64,000 nucleotides of DNA, taken from the NCBI GenBank assembly GCA_019417325.1, contig DXVO01000019.1, positions 62,001-126,000 of the forward strand. The letters are read 5' to 3'. The DNA comes from Parabacteroides sp. (GTDB lineage Bacteria; Bacteroidota; Bacteroidia; Bacteroidales; Tannerellaceae). Positions 8,500 through 17,245 of this stretch are shown piece by piece. A program made the position numbers and the translations under genes. The notes beneath the pieces were generated by a model that was not told the DNA's origin, made no database searches, and was given only the letters and a program-made list of their open reading frames with translations. Position 1 is the first letter of the stretch. Every line of letters begins with the position of its first letter.

Positions 8500-11403
8500 A
8501 TGAAAAGTATCATTATCACCGCTGCTTTATCTTGTTTGGTTTCGAATGTCTTTGCCGGTAACGAAGTTTCGGAAGAAAGCATTGATTGTAAAGTGGCAAG
8601 GTATTATAAATATAGGAGTGACAAGAGTGCCGGTCGCGAGATGTTTGTTTCCTATAACGGTATAAAACCGTTGAAAAATGCAAGTATCGAGATTTTGGCC
8701 AATGGAAAGAAAGAGCAGACCCTGTTAAATACGGATAGACGTGATTCTATTTCCGTTTTGCTTCCACCGGATATCGGTGTACAGAAAGATGATACGATAT
8801 TGGTAAACTTTTTTATTGATAAAAAGCTACTGGCATCGAAGCGAGTAGTGATTCCTTATGCCCGCCAATGGACTGTGTATATTTATCCGCATTCTCATGT
8901 GGATATCGGATATACGAATACGCAGGCAAATGTGGAATTGATACATAAACGTAATCTGGAATATGCGATAGAATTGGCTGAGAAAACAAAAAATTATCCG
9001 GAAGGAGCCCGTTTTGTTTGGAATCCGGAGGTAACCTGGCCTGTTGAAAGATATTTGAAAACAGAACCTGCTGAAAAATGTGAAAAACTTATCCGGGCGA
9101 TTAAAGATGGACAGATAGCTGTAGATGCCGGCTACGTAAATACAAATACAAGTACCGCAAATGATGAAGAATTGTTTGAATTGTTCAACTACAGTAAGAA
9201 ACTTGAAAAACAGACCGGAAGAAGTATTAAAACAATGGTTCAGGTTGATATCCCCGGTGTTTCATGGGGAGTAGTTCCGGTTGCATCTCAGTTGGGTATT
9301 CCTTATTGCCTGGCTCTTTTTAATGGCTCGGACCGTACGGGGCTTGCGCATGAAATCAGTTTTAAACCTTTCTGGTGGGAAGGCCCTGACGGAAAGTCGA
9401 AGATGTTGTTTTTGCAGCCTGGGGCTTATACTCCCGGTGCTCATAATAAAGGATATATGTTTTGGCCGAAGATGGCAGGGCAGACTGATCCTGATAAATT
9501 ATTGAGAATTGTCAAAACGGATAATCCACGTGCTAATTTTATAGACAAGTATATAGACCAGATGCTGCCGGAATTGGAAAAAGCAGATTATTACCCGTTT
9601 GATATATTTCCGATGACCTGGTGTATGGCCGATAATACGCCGATTGATTTTGACTTGCCTGAGGCAGTGAAGAGCTGGAACGAAGAGTTTGCTTATCCGA
9701 AGTTGCGGATTTCTACGGCTACAGAGATGATGAGTGCTTTTGATGAAAAATATGGTGACCAGTTACCCGTATTGAGAGGAGATTTTACCGAATGCTGGAC
9801 AGATGGGCTTGGTTCGAAAGCCGGATTTACAGGACATCACCGGGAAGTAAAAGAGCAGCTTGTTCAGACCGGAACACTTTGGAGTATGCTGAAGCAAGGA
9901 AGCCAGGAGCCTTTACCCGACTTTGAGGAAGCATGGAGAAATGTGATAATGGGGACAGAGCATACGTGGGCTTATATGAATCCTTCCCAGCAACCGATAT
10001 GTGATGAGATATTAAATGTTAAACTTGATTATTTCCGTAATTCCGATAAGATGCAAAAAGAATTACTTGCCGGAACTTTATCGGACATTATCCGTGAGTC
10101 CGCTACTATCAGCCTGTTCAATACCTCTTCCTGGGTACGTAGTGAGGTGGTGAAGTTGCCTAAAGAAGTTGCAAAAAATTACACATGTGTGGTAGATGCC
10201 GAGACTGGAAAAGAAGTTGTGAGCCAGCGCCTTTCTGATGGTCAATTGGCCTTCTGGGCTGCGGATGTGAATGCATTGGGAGCTAAAAAATATCGATTAT
10301 CGTCTAAGCCTTCTAAGCGGGTTTCTCTAATGAGGATGGAAGAGAATACATTGGATAATGGCATTATAAAATTGAAAGTAAGTCCGGAAACAGGGGATGT
10401 GATAAGCCTGGTGTATGGAGGAGATGAATTTGCAGATAATAAATCGATGTGTGCTTTGAATAGTTATCGTTATTTAAAAGGGGATGATGAAGGAAGCCGT
10501 GCGACAAAAGCATATAATGTAAAGGTGAGTGTAAAAGAGCAAGGACCATTGGTAAATTCTTTATTGGTAGAATCGGACGCGGAGGGATGTAGCGAATTAA
10601 AGCGTGAAATTATTCTGGTTGCGGGCCAGCCATATGTTTCATTCTGCAATATGCTTGATAAAATAGCAACTACAGATAAAGAAGGCGTACATTTCGGGTT
10701 CGCTTTTGATATAAAGAATCCTGTGATTAATGCTGATATTCCGTGGGGAGTAATGGAAGTGGAAAAAGACCAGCTTGCGGTTGCCAACCGGAATTGGATT
10801 GCTTTTCAGCGTTGGTTGAATATTTCCGGCGAAGATAAAAATGTGACTTGGTGTTCGCTGAATGCCTGTATGTTTGAAGTAGGGGAGATGAGTGCGAATA
10901 TTATTGGCGGTGCGTTTAAATCGCCTAAGTGGATTCGGAAAATCAAACCGTCGTCAACTATTTATTCATGGGCGCTCAATAATCATTGGCATACGAATTT
11001 TCCTCTATCGCAAGATGGGAAAATCAAGTTTGAATATCGGGTGTTGCCGGATAAAGGGGCATATGATGTTGCGAAAGCAAATAAATTCGGAATGGAACAA
11101 ATTCGTCCGATGATAGCGGTTCCTGTTGATAAAGACTTCAGTTACCAACAAAATATGACTTTGACAGGAGATGAATCTGTTGTTGTTTCAATGATTAAAA
11201 CGATAGATCATGGTAAATCCCAAATTGTTCGTTTGCGTTCCGTATCAGATAAAGAACATATTGTAAAACTTGATTGGAAGATGCAAAGTCCTAAAAAGAT
11301 TACCGTTTGCGAATTTAATGAGGAACCGGGCAAGATACAGATTATTGATGGTAAAGTTCCGGTCTCTTCCATGGGATTTACTACGCTTAGATTAGATTGG
11401 TAG
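8500..11403 (+). CDS. GH38-like alpha-mannosidase, secreted
   Basis: A Sec signal peptide (cut near VFAG, about residue 20) leads a 967-residue protein. Residues 125-480 or so carry the GH38 N-terminal barrel signs: the HSHVDIGYT metal-binding motif, WNPEVTWPVERYL, and VQVDIPGVSWG with the probable nucleophile aspartate. A central helical region (EHTWAYMNPSQQ) and a large beta-sandwich C-terminus follow, as in class II alpha-mannosidases. The active-site motif reads HSHVDIGY where many members have HxHxDxGW, so the substrate may differ. It is probably periplasmic and acts on mannose-containing glycans. A single gene with its own promoter. Confidence 0.82.
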   Translation: MKSIIITAALSCLVSNVFAGNEVSEESIDCKVARYYKYRSDKSAGREMFVSYNGIKPLKNASIEILANGKKEQTLLNTDRRDSISVLLPPDIGVQKDDTILVNFFIDKKLLASKRVVIPYARQWTVYIYPHSHVDIGYTNTQANVELIHKRNLEYAIELAEKTKNYPEGARFVWNPEVTWPVERYLKTEPAEKCEKLIRAIKDGQIAVDAGYVNTNTSTANDEELFELFNYSKKLEKQTGRSIKTMVQVDIPGVSWGVVPVASQLGIPYCLALFNGSDRTGLAHEISFKPFWWEGPDGKSKMLFLQPGAYTPGAHNKGYMFWPKMAGQTDPDKLLRIVKTDNPRANFIDKYIDQMLPELEKADYYPFDIFPMTWCMADNTPIDFDLPEAVKSWNEEFAYPKLRISTATEMMSAFDEKYGDQLPVLRGDFTECWTDGLGSKAGFTGHHREVKEQLVQTGTLWSMLKQGSQEPLPDFEEAWRNVIMGTEHTWAYMNPSQQPICDEILNVKLDYFRNSDKMQKELLAGTLSDIIRESATISLFNTSSWVRSEVVKLPKEVAKNYTCVVDAETGKEVVSQRLSDGQLAFWAADVNALGAKKYRLSSKPSKRVSLMRMEENTLDNGIIKLKVSPETGDVISLVYGGDEFADNKSMCALNSYRYLKGDDEGSRATKAYNVKVSVKEQGPLVNSLLVESDAEGCSELKREIILVAGQPYVSFCNMLDKIATTDKEGVHFGFAFDIKNPVINADIPWGVMEVEKDQLAVANRNWIAFQRWLNISGEDKNVTWCSLNACMFEVGEMSANIIGGAFKSPKWIRKIKPSSTIYSWALNNHWHTNFPLSQDGKIKFEYRVLPDKGAYDVAKANKFGMEQIRPMIAVPVDKDFSYQQNMTLTGDESVVVSMIKTIDHGKSQIVRLRSVSDKEHIVKLDWKMQSPKKITVCEFNEEPGKIQIIDGKVPVSSMGFTTLRLDW

Positions 11404-11457
11404 TATTGAGTATCCGGATATTTTCCCTATATTTACCACCCAAATTAGTGAGTAAGG

Positions 11458-12009
11458 ATGCAACAATATACAGAAGAAGAGATAGTGTTACAACTACGCG
11501 ATCCTGCCCGGCAAAGAGACGCTTTTTCGAAGATCGTCAGTTTGTACGGGGAAAAGTTGTATTGGCAAATTCGTAAAATGGTGTTGAATCATGAAGATGC
11601 GAATGATTTGCTGCAAAATACATTTCTGAAAGCTTGGACAAATATTGATTATTTTCGGGGGGATGCCAAATTGTCTACCTGGTTATATAGGATTGCTATT
11701 AACGAATGTATCACATTCCTGAACCGTCAACGTACAATGAATAATGTATCTATTGATGATACGGATGAATTTTTGTTGGAAAAATTGAAGGGAGATGAGT
11801 ATTTTGACGGAGACGAAGCGGAAATGAAATTGCAACGGGCTATTTTGACATTGCCTGAAAAACAGCGGGCTGTGTTTAATATGAAGTATTTTGATGATAT
11901 GAAATATGAGGATATGTCTGAAATATTCGGAACCTCGGTGGGGGCTTTGAAAGCCTCTTATCACCATGCCGTGAAAAAAGTCGAGGAGTTTTTAACAAAA
12001 GACATTTAA
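11458..12009 (+). CDS. ECF-type RNA polymerase sigma factor
   Basis: A 183-residue sigma-70 family protein. Region 2 (about residues 20-85) includes the NDLLQNTFLKAWTNID and LSTWLYRIAINECITFL blocks. Region 4 (about 125-180) includes LPEKQRAVFNMKYFDDMKYEDMSEIFGTS and a recognition helix ending AVKKVEEF. Region 3 is absent, as in ECF sigmas. The AAGG just before the ATG supports the start. Two small genes follow in the same direction, one with a single membrane segment and one exported, which fits an envelope-stress sigma with its anti-sigma and a target or sensor protein. Confidence 0.95.
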   Translation: MQQYTEEEIVLQLRDPARQRDAFSKIVSLYGEKLYWQIRKMVLNHEDANDLLQNTFLKAWTNIDYFRGDAKLSTWLYRIAINECITFLNRQRTMNNVSIDDTDEFLLEKLKGDEYFDGDEAEMKLQRAILTLPEKQRAVFNMKYFDDMKYEDMSEIFGTSVGALKASYHHAVKKVEEFLTKDI

Positions 12010-12056
12010 ACCTTTCCTATTCTTATTTGTCAAAAGAATGTAAAAAGAGAGATGAT

Positions 12057-12449
12057 ATGAAAACTGAACGTAACAATCTGGACCATTTTAAGGGAAAAAA
12101 TCCTTTTACTGTGCCTGAAGGGTATATGGAAGGACTGACGGCTAATATAATGAGCCAGCTTCCCGAAAAATCCCCAAAGGAGGAAGCGAAAAAGGTTTCC
12201 ATGATGGATCGTGTTCGCCCATGGCTTTATATGGCAGCGGTGTTTGCAGGTTTGGGGTTGTTTTTTAAAGTTCTGGTTGGCGATGGCGGTGAACAAAGCC
12301 AGAATGCCGATTCTCTGCTCGTGAAATCAAATGTTACTGCAAATAGCATTTCTGCTAAGCAGGAGGCTGAAGATGAAGATTATCTTGAATATCTGGAAGA
12401 TAGGTATGCTGGTTTTCTTTTGACAGGGGATATAAGTGTAACTGAGTGA
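12057..12449 (+). CDS. Small single-pass membrane protein, probable anti-sigma factor
   Basis: The protein is about 130 residues from the ATG at 12057; a TTG 30 bp upstream is an alternative, but GAGAG sits just before the ATG. The N-terminal 55 residues are charged and include NPFTVPEGYMEGL, a motif common in small Bacteroidetes proteins encoded after ECF sigmas. One membrane segment follows (about residues 60-77) and then an acidic C-terminal tail. A cytoplasmic N-terminus that binds the sigma factor is inferred from context and topology. It has no zinc-binding HxxxCxxC motif. Confidence 0.7.
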   Translation: MKTERNNLDHFKGKNPFTVPEGYMEGLTANIMSQLPEKSPKEEAKKVSMMDRVRPWLYMAAVFAGLGLFFKVLVGDGGEQSQNADSLLVKSNVTANSISAKQEAEDEDYLEYLEDRYAGFLLTGDISVTE

Positions 12450-12492
12450 TAAAAAAATGAAATTATCAAAATATTTTTGTAGGAAGGCTTGT

Positions 12493-12957
12493 ATGAATAA
12501 AATATTTTTTATTACATTTGTGGCGTTTTCAGTTGTGTTCTCATTCTGTGCAAATGCCCAGGAAGGAAAACAGCATAAGGACTTTGATAGAGAAGCATTT
12601 CAAGCAAAGCGAAATGCATTTATTACTGCAGAAGTTGGTTTGACTCCGGAAGAGGCTGCGTCTTTTATTCCACTTTGTAACGAACTGCAGGAAAAAATGT
12701 TTGAAGTAGGGCGTGAATGTAGAAAACTCTCCAAAGAACTTAGAAAAAATCCGGAAACAACTGAAGATGTTTATTTAAAAGCAATTGATGAATGCGTTAA
12801 TGTTAATTTAAAGCAGGCGCAATTAGAAAAGGAGTATTACGATAAGTTTAAAAAGATACTATCACCGAAGAAACTTTATAAGTATAGACGTGCTGAACTC
12901 AAATTTGCACGAGAATTTATGAGAACTTCCTCCGGCGATAGAAAAAAGAGACAATAA
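12493..12957 (+). CDS. Periplasmic Spy/CpxP-like protein
   Basis: From the ATG at 12493 (AGGAAGG nearby) the protein is about 154 residues with a Sec signal cut near CANAQ. The rest is almost all helical and highly charged. An EVGLTPEEAASFIPLCNELQ block resembles the LTxxQ-type helices of Spy and CpxP. These proteins are periplasmic chaperones or stress sensors. Its place after the sigma and anti-sigma genes suggests it is either a target or a feedback sensor of that sigma factor. An upstream ATG at 12457 would only add a basic stretch before the signal peptide. Confidence 0.72.
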   Translation: MNKIFFITFVAFSVVFSFCANAQEGKQHKDFDREAFQAKRNAFITAEVGLTPEEAASFIPLCNELQEKMFEVGRECRKLSKELRKNPETTEDVYLKAIDECVNVNLKQAQLEKEYYDKFKKILSPKKLYKYRRAELKFAREFMRTSSGDRKKRQ

Positions 12958-13018
12958 TAAAAAAAGATATTATCATTATTTGTGTTTTTTGTTTAGATTT
13001 AGTTTTGGCGTTTAAGTT

Positions 13019-13056
13019 AAGGGAGGGGTGGCGACGTGATGTCGGTTCCCCTTTTG
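13019..13056 (+). terminator. Terminator after the sigma trio, near the mazG end
   Basis: GGGG and CGAC pair with GTCG and CCCC around a GTGAT loop with a small internal loop, followed by TTTTGTTTTT. It lies between convergent genes and may serve both. Confidence 0.65.
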
Positions 13057-13059
13057 TTT

Positions 13060-13845
13060 TTATAACCCTTTTGATTTTGCTTCGTTCCAAAGTATATCCA
13101 TCTCTTCCAAACTCATTTCTTTTAAGGATTTTCCTTTTTTTATCGTATGTTCTTCCAGATAGTTGAAGCGTCGTATGAACTTTTGGTTTGTGCGTTCCAA
13201 GGCATTGTCCGGATTAATTTTATAAAGCCGGGCTGCATTAATCAAGCTGAAGAATAGATCACCGAATTCGGCTTCCATTTTATCGGCATCCATCTTGTCG
13301 ATTTCTGTTTTTAGTTCGGTGAATTCTTCGTGGACTTTATCCCATACCTGGTCGCGCTGTTCCCAGTCGAAGCCTACATTGCGTGCCTTATCCTGGATGC
13401 GATGTGCTTTTACGATAGAAGGGAGGGAGGTCGGAACTCCTTCAAGTACGGTTTTATTTCCACCTTTCTCCTTAAGTTTAAGTTGTTCCCAGCTTTGTTC
13501 TACTTTGCCGGCCGTGTCAGCCTGAGCGTCTCCGAATACATGCGGATGACGATAAATAAGTTTTTGGCACAGGCTGTCGCATACATCCTTCATGTCAAAA
13601 GCCTCTTTCTCTTCTCCTATCTTTGCATAGAATACAACATGAAGGAGCAAGTCTCCCAATTCCTTTTTGATGTTGTTGTTGTCATCTTTCATGATGGCGT
13701 CGCATAATTCGTATGTCTCTTCGATTGTATTCGTACGAAGGCTTTCGTTTGTTTGTTTACGGTCCCAGGGGCATTTTACACGCAGTTCGTCCAGAATATC
13801 GAGCAGTTGCCCGAAGGCTTCCATTTTTTCTTGTTTTGTTGCCAT
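13060..13845 (-). CDS. mazG: Nucleoside triphosphate pyrophosphohydrolase MazG
   Basis: This 261-residue enzyme splits NTPs to NMPs and pyrophosphate and cleans the nucleotide pool. It has two MazG domains. The first carries CPWDRKQTNESLRTNTIEETYE (EExxE metal-binding type) and KKELGDLLLHVVFYA. The second carries EEFTELK and EAEFGDLFFSLINAAR. The GFDWEQRDQVWDKV linker is typical of the full-length form. Length matches the family. It is read leftward, divergent in position from no neighbour and separated from dsbD by a hairpin. Confidence 0.95.
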   Translation of the reverse strand: MATKQEKMEAFGQLLDILDELRVKCPWDRKQTNESLRTNTIEETYELCDAIMKDDNNNIKKELGDLLLHVVFYAKIGEEKEAFDMKDVCDSLCQKLIYRHPHVFGDAQADTAGKVEQSWEQLKLKEKGGNKTVLEGVPTSLPSIVKAHRIQDKARNVGFDWEQRDQVWDKVHEEFTELKTEIDKMDADKMEAEFGDLFFSLINAARLYKINPDNALERTNQKFIRRFNYLEEHTIKKGKSLKEMSLEEMDILWNEAKSKGL

Positions 13846-13896
13846 ATATATTGTATTAATTTATCAAAGTCCTATTGTCTTGATGTGGATATATAA

Positions 13897-13965
13897 AATG
13901 TGCCAATATTCCAATGAAAAGAAATATGGTTTGAAAACTCTTTTCGATTGGTGTATTGGCACATT
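13897..13965 (-). terminator. Long three-part hairpin downstream of dsbD
   Basis: Twelve bp pair perfectly at the base (AATGTGCCAATA with TATTGGCACATT). CCAAT/ATTGG and GAAAAGA/TCTTTTC then pair further up. On the minus strand the stem is followed by TTTTATAT, which fits a terminator for dsbD, although the stem is unusually long for one. Confidence 0.65.
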
Positions 13966-13982
13966 CCCATTTTATTGACAGA

Positions 13983-16055
13983 TTATTTCTGTTGTTCTCT
14001 GAATACCTTTAATCCGTTTTGCAGGAACTGGATGTATTGCGATACATCTTCATTGAAGGCATAGGACGGTCCGAGAGGCTCGCCTTTGTCGTTCAATAAT
14101 ATATAGAATGGTTGGGCATTTGCTCCGAATTTACTTCGTTGCAGATAGCTCCATTTGTCTCCGATTGTTTTTAAAGTGCGTGTTTTGCCATGTTCTTCGA
14201 TAGTGATTGGATGCGATAATTTGGTTTTGTCGTCTACCATTAATGTGATTAGAACATAGTCGTTTTCCAGCAATTGTTTAACTTTCGGGTCTGTCCATAC
14301 TGCAGCTTCCATCTTGCGGCAGTTTACACAGCCAAAGCCGGAGAAGTCTATCATGACAGGTTTGTTTACCTTCTTTGCATAGGCCATACCTGTTTCGTAA
14401 TCGTCGAAGGCTGCATGTACTTCACTTTCATATAAGTTGAAATCTTGTGTGTACAAGGGGGGAGCAAAGGCGCTTATAGCTTTTAGCGGTGCACCCCAAA
14501 GTCCCGGTACCATATAAACAGCAAAACCAAATGAAATGATAGCCATAAACAGGCGGGGAACAGATACAAATTTCACGTCGCTGTCGTGACTGAATTTGAT
14601 TTTTCCTAATAAATAAAGACCTAGCAGGATGAATATAACGATCCAAAGTACGATAAATACCTCACGGTCCAGAATACGCCAGCCGTATGCCAGATCTGCG
14701 ACAGACAGGAACTTCAATGCCAGAGCTAATTCCAGGAAGCCTAATACTACCTTTACAGAGTTCAACCAGCCGCCAGATTTCGGCATACTTTGCAACATAT
14801 TCGGGAAAATGGCAAATAAGCTGAATGGGATGGATAATGCCAAAGCAAACCCGAACATTCCGATAGCCGGACCTACTGCCGTACCCATGGAAGCAGCCTG
14901 TACAAGTAATGTTCCGATAATAGGACCTGTACATGAGAAGGAAACAAGAACCAGTGTAAATGCCATGAAGAAAATACTGATAATACCGGTTGTAGAGTCA
15001 GCCTTTGTATCCAGTTTATTTGTCCAGGAAGACGGCAATACCAATTCAAATGCTCCAAAGAAAGAAATGGCAAATACTACCAGTAACAAGAAGAATATGA
15101 TATTGAATATGGCATTTGTAGAGAGATCATTCAGAGCGCTTGCCCCAAAAATACCAGTAATTAATAATCCCATCACTAAATAAATAATGATAATGGAGAG
15201 TCCGTAAGTGATCGCATCGCGTATCGCTTTTTTACGATCTTTGGTCCGTTTCAGGAAGAAGCTTACTGTCATCGGAATCATAGGCCATACACAAGGTGTA
15301 AGCAAGGCAATCAGACCCCCTAAGAAACCTGCAAAGAAAATAAACAGCCAGGAAGTGTCGGTTGCGGAAACGGTCGTATCACCGAATGCTTTTAGCTGGT
15401 CGATTACCGGAGTCCACAAAGATACGTCGTCCGTTAATTTATTATTTGCCGTATTCTTAGAGCTTGCCTGTGTATTTTTGTTTGCTTCCGGAGTTGTGGA
15501 TTCGGCCGTATTTTCAGTTGTCTGGTTTATTTCCGGTTGTTCGACAGTCGAATCGCTGGTGTCTACATCCGGCGTCTTGTTTTCGGCTGTAGTCATTTGG
15601 ATATTCTTCTTGTCGAAAGTGAAACTAACGCGGTCGGGAGGAAGGCATGTTTCATCATTGCATACCATAAATTCGACTTCTCCTTCTACTTTGAACTTGG
15701 TAGGTTCCGTTACTTTGATTTTCTGTGTGAAAGAAACAGTCCCCGGGAACCAACGAAGATTCATAGCGAACTGCTCATCGTATACTACAGTCGGTTTTAC
15801 GGAGGGTACCGGTTTGCCAATTAATTCGGCACCTTTCAGCGTTTCGAATGTGAATGAAGTGGATACCGGTCCCCCTTCGGGCAGGTCCTGGTCATATAAG
15901 TGCCATCCTTTTTCAAGGGTTGCCGTGAAGACGATTTCTTTTTCTGCCGAGCCGGAATCATTCAGGTTGATTTTCCATTTTGCAGGCTGCAGGATTTGCG
16001 CCTGTACAGTCAGTGCCATGATTGCCAGCACTAAGGTACTAAAGAGCTTTTTCAT
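13983..16055 (-). CDS. dsbD: DsbD-family thiol:disulfide interchange protein
   Basis: This 690-residue membrane protein passes electrons from cytoplasmic thioredoxin to periplasmic thiols. It has a signal peptide, an N-terminal DsbD-alpha-like domain (residues about 25-150, with CNDETCLPP), and a low-complexity Thr/Glu/Asn linker (about 155-205). A core of eight or so membrane segments follows, with LTPCVWPMIP and SCTGPIIGTLL as the redox-active cysteine segments. The C-terminal thioredoxin-like domain carries GCVNCRK near residue 575. All expected cysteines are present. It precedes mazG on the same strand but a hairpin lies between them. Confidence 0.95.
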   Translation of the reverse strand: MKKLFSTLVLAIMALTVQAQILQPAKWKINLNDSGSAEKEIVFTATLEKGWHLYDQDLPEGGPVSTSFTFETLKGAELIGKPVPSVKPTVVYDEQFAMNLRWFPGTVSFTQKIKVTEPTKFKVEGEVEFMVCNDETCLPPDRVSFTFDKKNIQMTTAENKTPDVDTSDSTVEQPEINQTTENTAESTTPEANKNTQASSKNTANNKLTDDVSLWTPVIDQLKAFGDTTVSATDTSWLFIFFAGFLGGLIALLTPCVWPMIPMTVSFFLKRTKDRKKAIRDAITYGLSIIIIYLVMGLLITGIFGASALNDLSTNAIFNIIFFLLLVVFAISFFGAFELVLPSSWTNKLDTKADSTTGIISIFFMAFTLVLVSFSCTGPIIGTLLVQAASMGTAVGPAIGMFGFALALSIPFSLFAIFPNMLQSMPKSGGWLNSVKVVLGFLELALALKFLSVADLAYGWRILDREVFIVLWIVIFILLGLYLLGKIKFSHDSDVKFVSVPRLFMAIISFGFAVYMVPGLWGAPLKAISAFAPPLYTQDFNLYESEVHAAFDDYETGMAYAKKVNKPVMIDFSGFGCVNCRKMEAAVWTDPKVKQLLENDYVLITLMVDDKTKLSHPITIEEHGKTRTLKTIGDKWSYLQRSKFGANAQPFYILLNDKGEPLGPSYAFNEDVSQYIQFLQNGLKVFREQQK

Positions 16056-16072
16056 ACGATTGTTCTGTTTTA

Positions 16073-16990
16073 TTATTTGGCTAATGAAATAAATGCCGTT
16101 GGAATTTGAGTTTCAAAATGCATTTCCTCTCCTGTTGTAGGATGGATAAAAAAGAGCCGTCTGGCATGCAGCATCAGCCGTCCGGTGGGATCTGTTTCTG
16201 CACCATACTTATAATCACCGGCAATGGAATGTCCGATAGATTGCATTTGGGCACGTATCTGGTTTTTACGTCCTGTTTCCAGGTCTAATTCCAGTAAAGA
16301 ATAACCCCCGTTACTGTTTAATACACGATAGCGGGTAATTGCTTCTTTCCCATCTCCATCTACTGTTACATAGACTTGCATCTTCGCATTTTCCGTCAGG
16401 TTGGAAACGATAAGGTCCATGTCTTTTTCCGGGCGTCCTTCAACTACCGCTACATAAGTGCGCGCTGTAATAACATTGTTCCAGTCAGACTGTAAAGCCT
16501 TTTGTACCCTTTGATTTTTTGCAAACATCATCAGTCCTGAAGTGTCACGATCCAGGCGGTGCAGGATAAATATTTTATTTCTCGGGTCTGATTTTTTTAC
16601 GTAATCACTGAGCAGGTGGTAGGCCGTACGCTCTTTTACCCGTGTGCTGGACACCGATAACAAACCTTCCCTTTTGTTGACAACAATCAGATCGTCGTCT
16701 TCCCAAACAATATTCAACAACGGGTTATTAAATTCAACCTTTCCCCGTTCATAACTTATTATCACTTCGTCCCCTTGCTGTAAAGGAGTATTAAATAGAG
16801 AAGTCACCTTTCCGTTTACCAATATTTGTCCGTGCGATAGAAGAGCCTTGACTGAACTTTTACTTTGTTCGGTTAATAACTTGAACAGAAAAGGAAGTAA
16901 TGTATTTTCTTCTTCTACTGTTATCCGGCGTCCTCTCGGAGCTCTGGCTTTATCTGTGCTTCTGTAATTCGAGCGTCTTGCCATATTCAT
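16073..16990 (-). CDS. RluA-family pseudouridine synthase
   Basis: The enzyme isomerises uridine to pseudouridine in rRNA or tRNA. From the start at 16990 (MNMARRSN) it is about 305 residues; the open frame extends to 17050, but those residues lack any family match and the basic MARRSN start is typical. An S4-like RNA-binding domain (KSSVKALLSHGQILVNGK) is followed by the catalytic domain with HRLDRDTSGLMMFAK, whose aspartate is the nucleophile. KNQIRAQMQSIGHSIAGDYKYG is present near the end. The exact RNA target (RluA, C or D type) cannot be assigned. It sits just upstream of dsbD on the same strand, 17 bp apart. Confidence 0.92.
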   Translation of the reverse strand: MNMARRSNYRSTDKARAPRGRRITVEEENTLLPFLFKLLTEQSKSSVKALLSHGQILVNGKVTSLFNTPLQQGDEVIISYERGKVEFNNPLLNIVWEDDDLIVVNKREGLLSVSSTRVKERTAYHLLSDYVKKSDPRNKIFILHRLDRDTSGLMMFAKNQRVQKALQSDWNNVITARTYVAVVEGRPEKDMDLIVSNLTENAKMQVYVTVDGDGKEAITRYRVLNSNGGYSLLELDLETGRKNQIRAQMQSIGHSIAGDYKYGAETDPTGRLMLHARRLFFIHPTTGEEMHFETQIPTAFISLAK

Positions 16991-17177
16991 TATTATATAT
17001 AGTGTACAAAGATACTGGCATTTACGGAATACTGCAAGTGATGAGCTCATAACTAAGGTTTATTAATATACCGGTTTATGGAGTTCTCCTGATGATAGGG
17101 AGATGAAGTTGTTCGGAGGTGCATATCCTGATTTAGATTAGTCGGAGGATTTAGATACATTATACATATTATTTTTG

Positions 17178-17185
17178 TAATTTTG
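17178..17185 (+). promoter_or_regulatory. Possible -7 box for valS
   Basis: TAATTTTG matches TAnnTTTG and would give a leader of about 55 nt. No clear -33 box lies at the normal distance. Confidence 0.45.
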
Positions 17186-17245
17186 CAACCTGTTGCGGCA
17201 TAATGCCATAAGCAAAATGATAATAAAAGATTAAGAGCGAAATAT

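Noticed and set aside
15208..16092. 294-aa open frame antisense to dsbD
   Set aside because: It lies fully over a secure gene and is a long shadow frame rich in Ser and Val.
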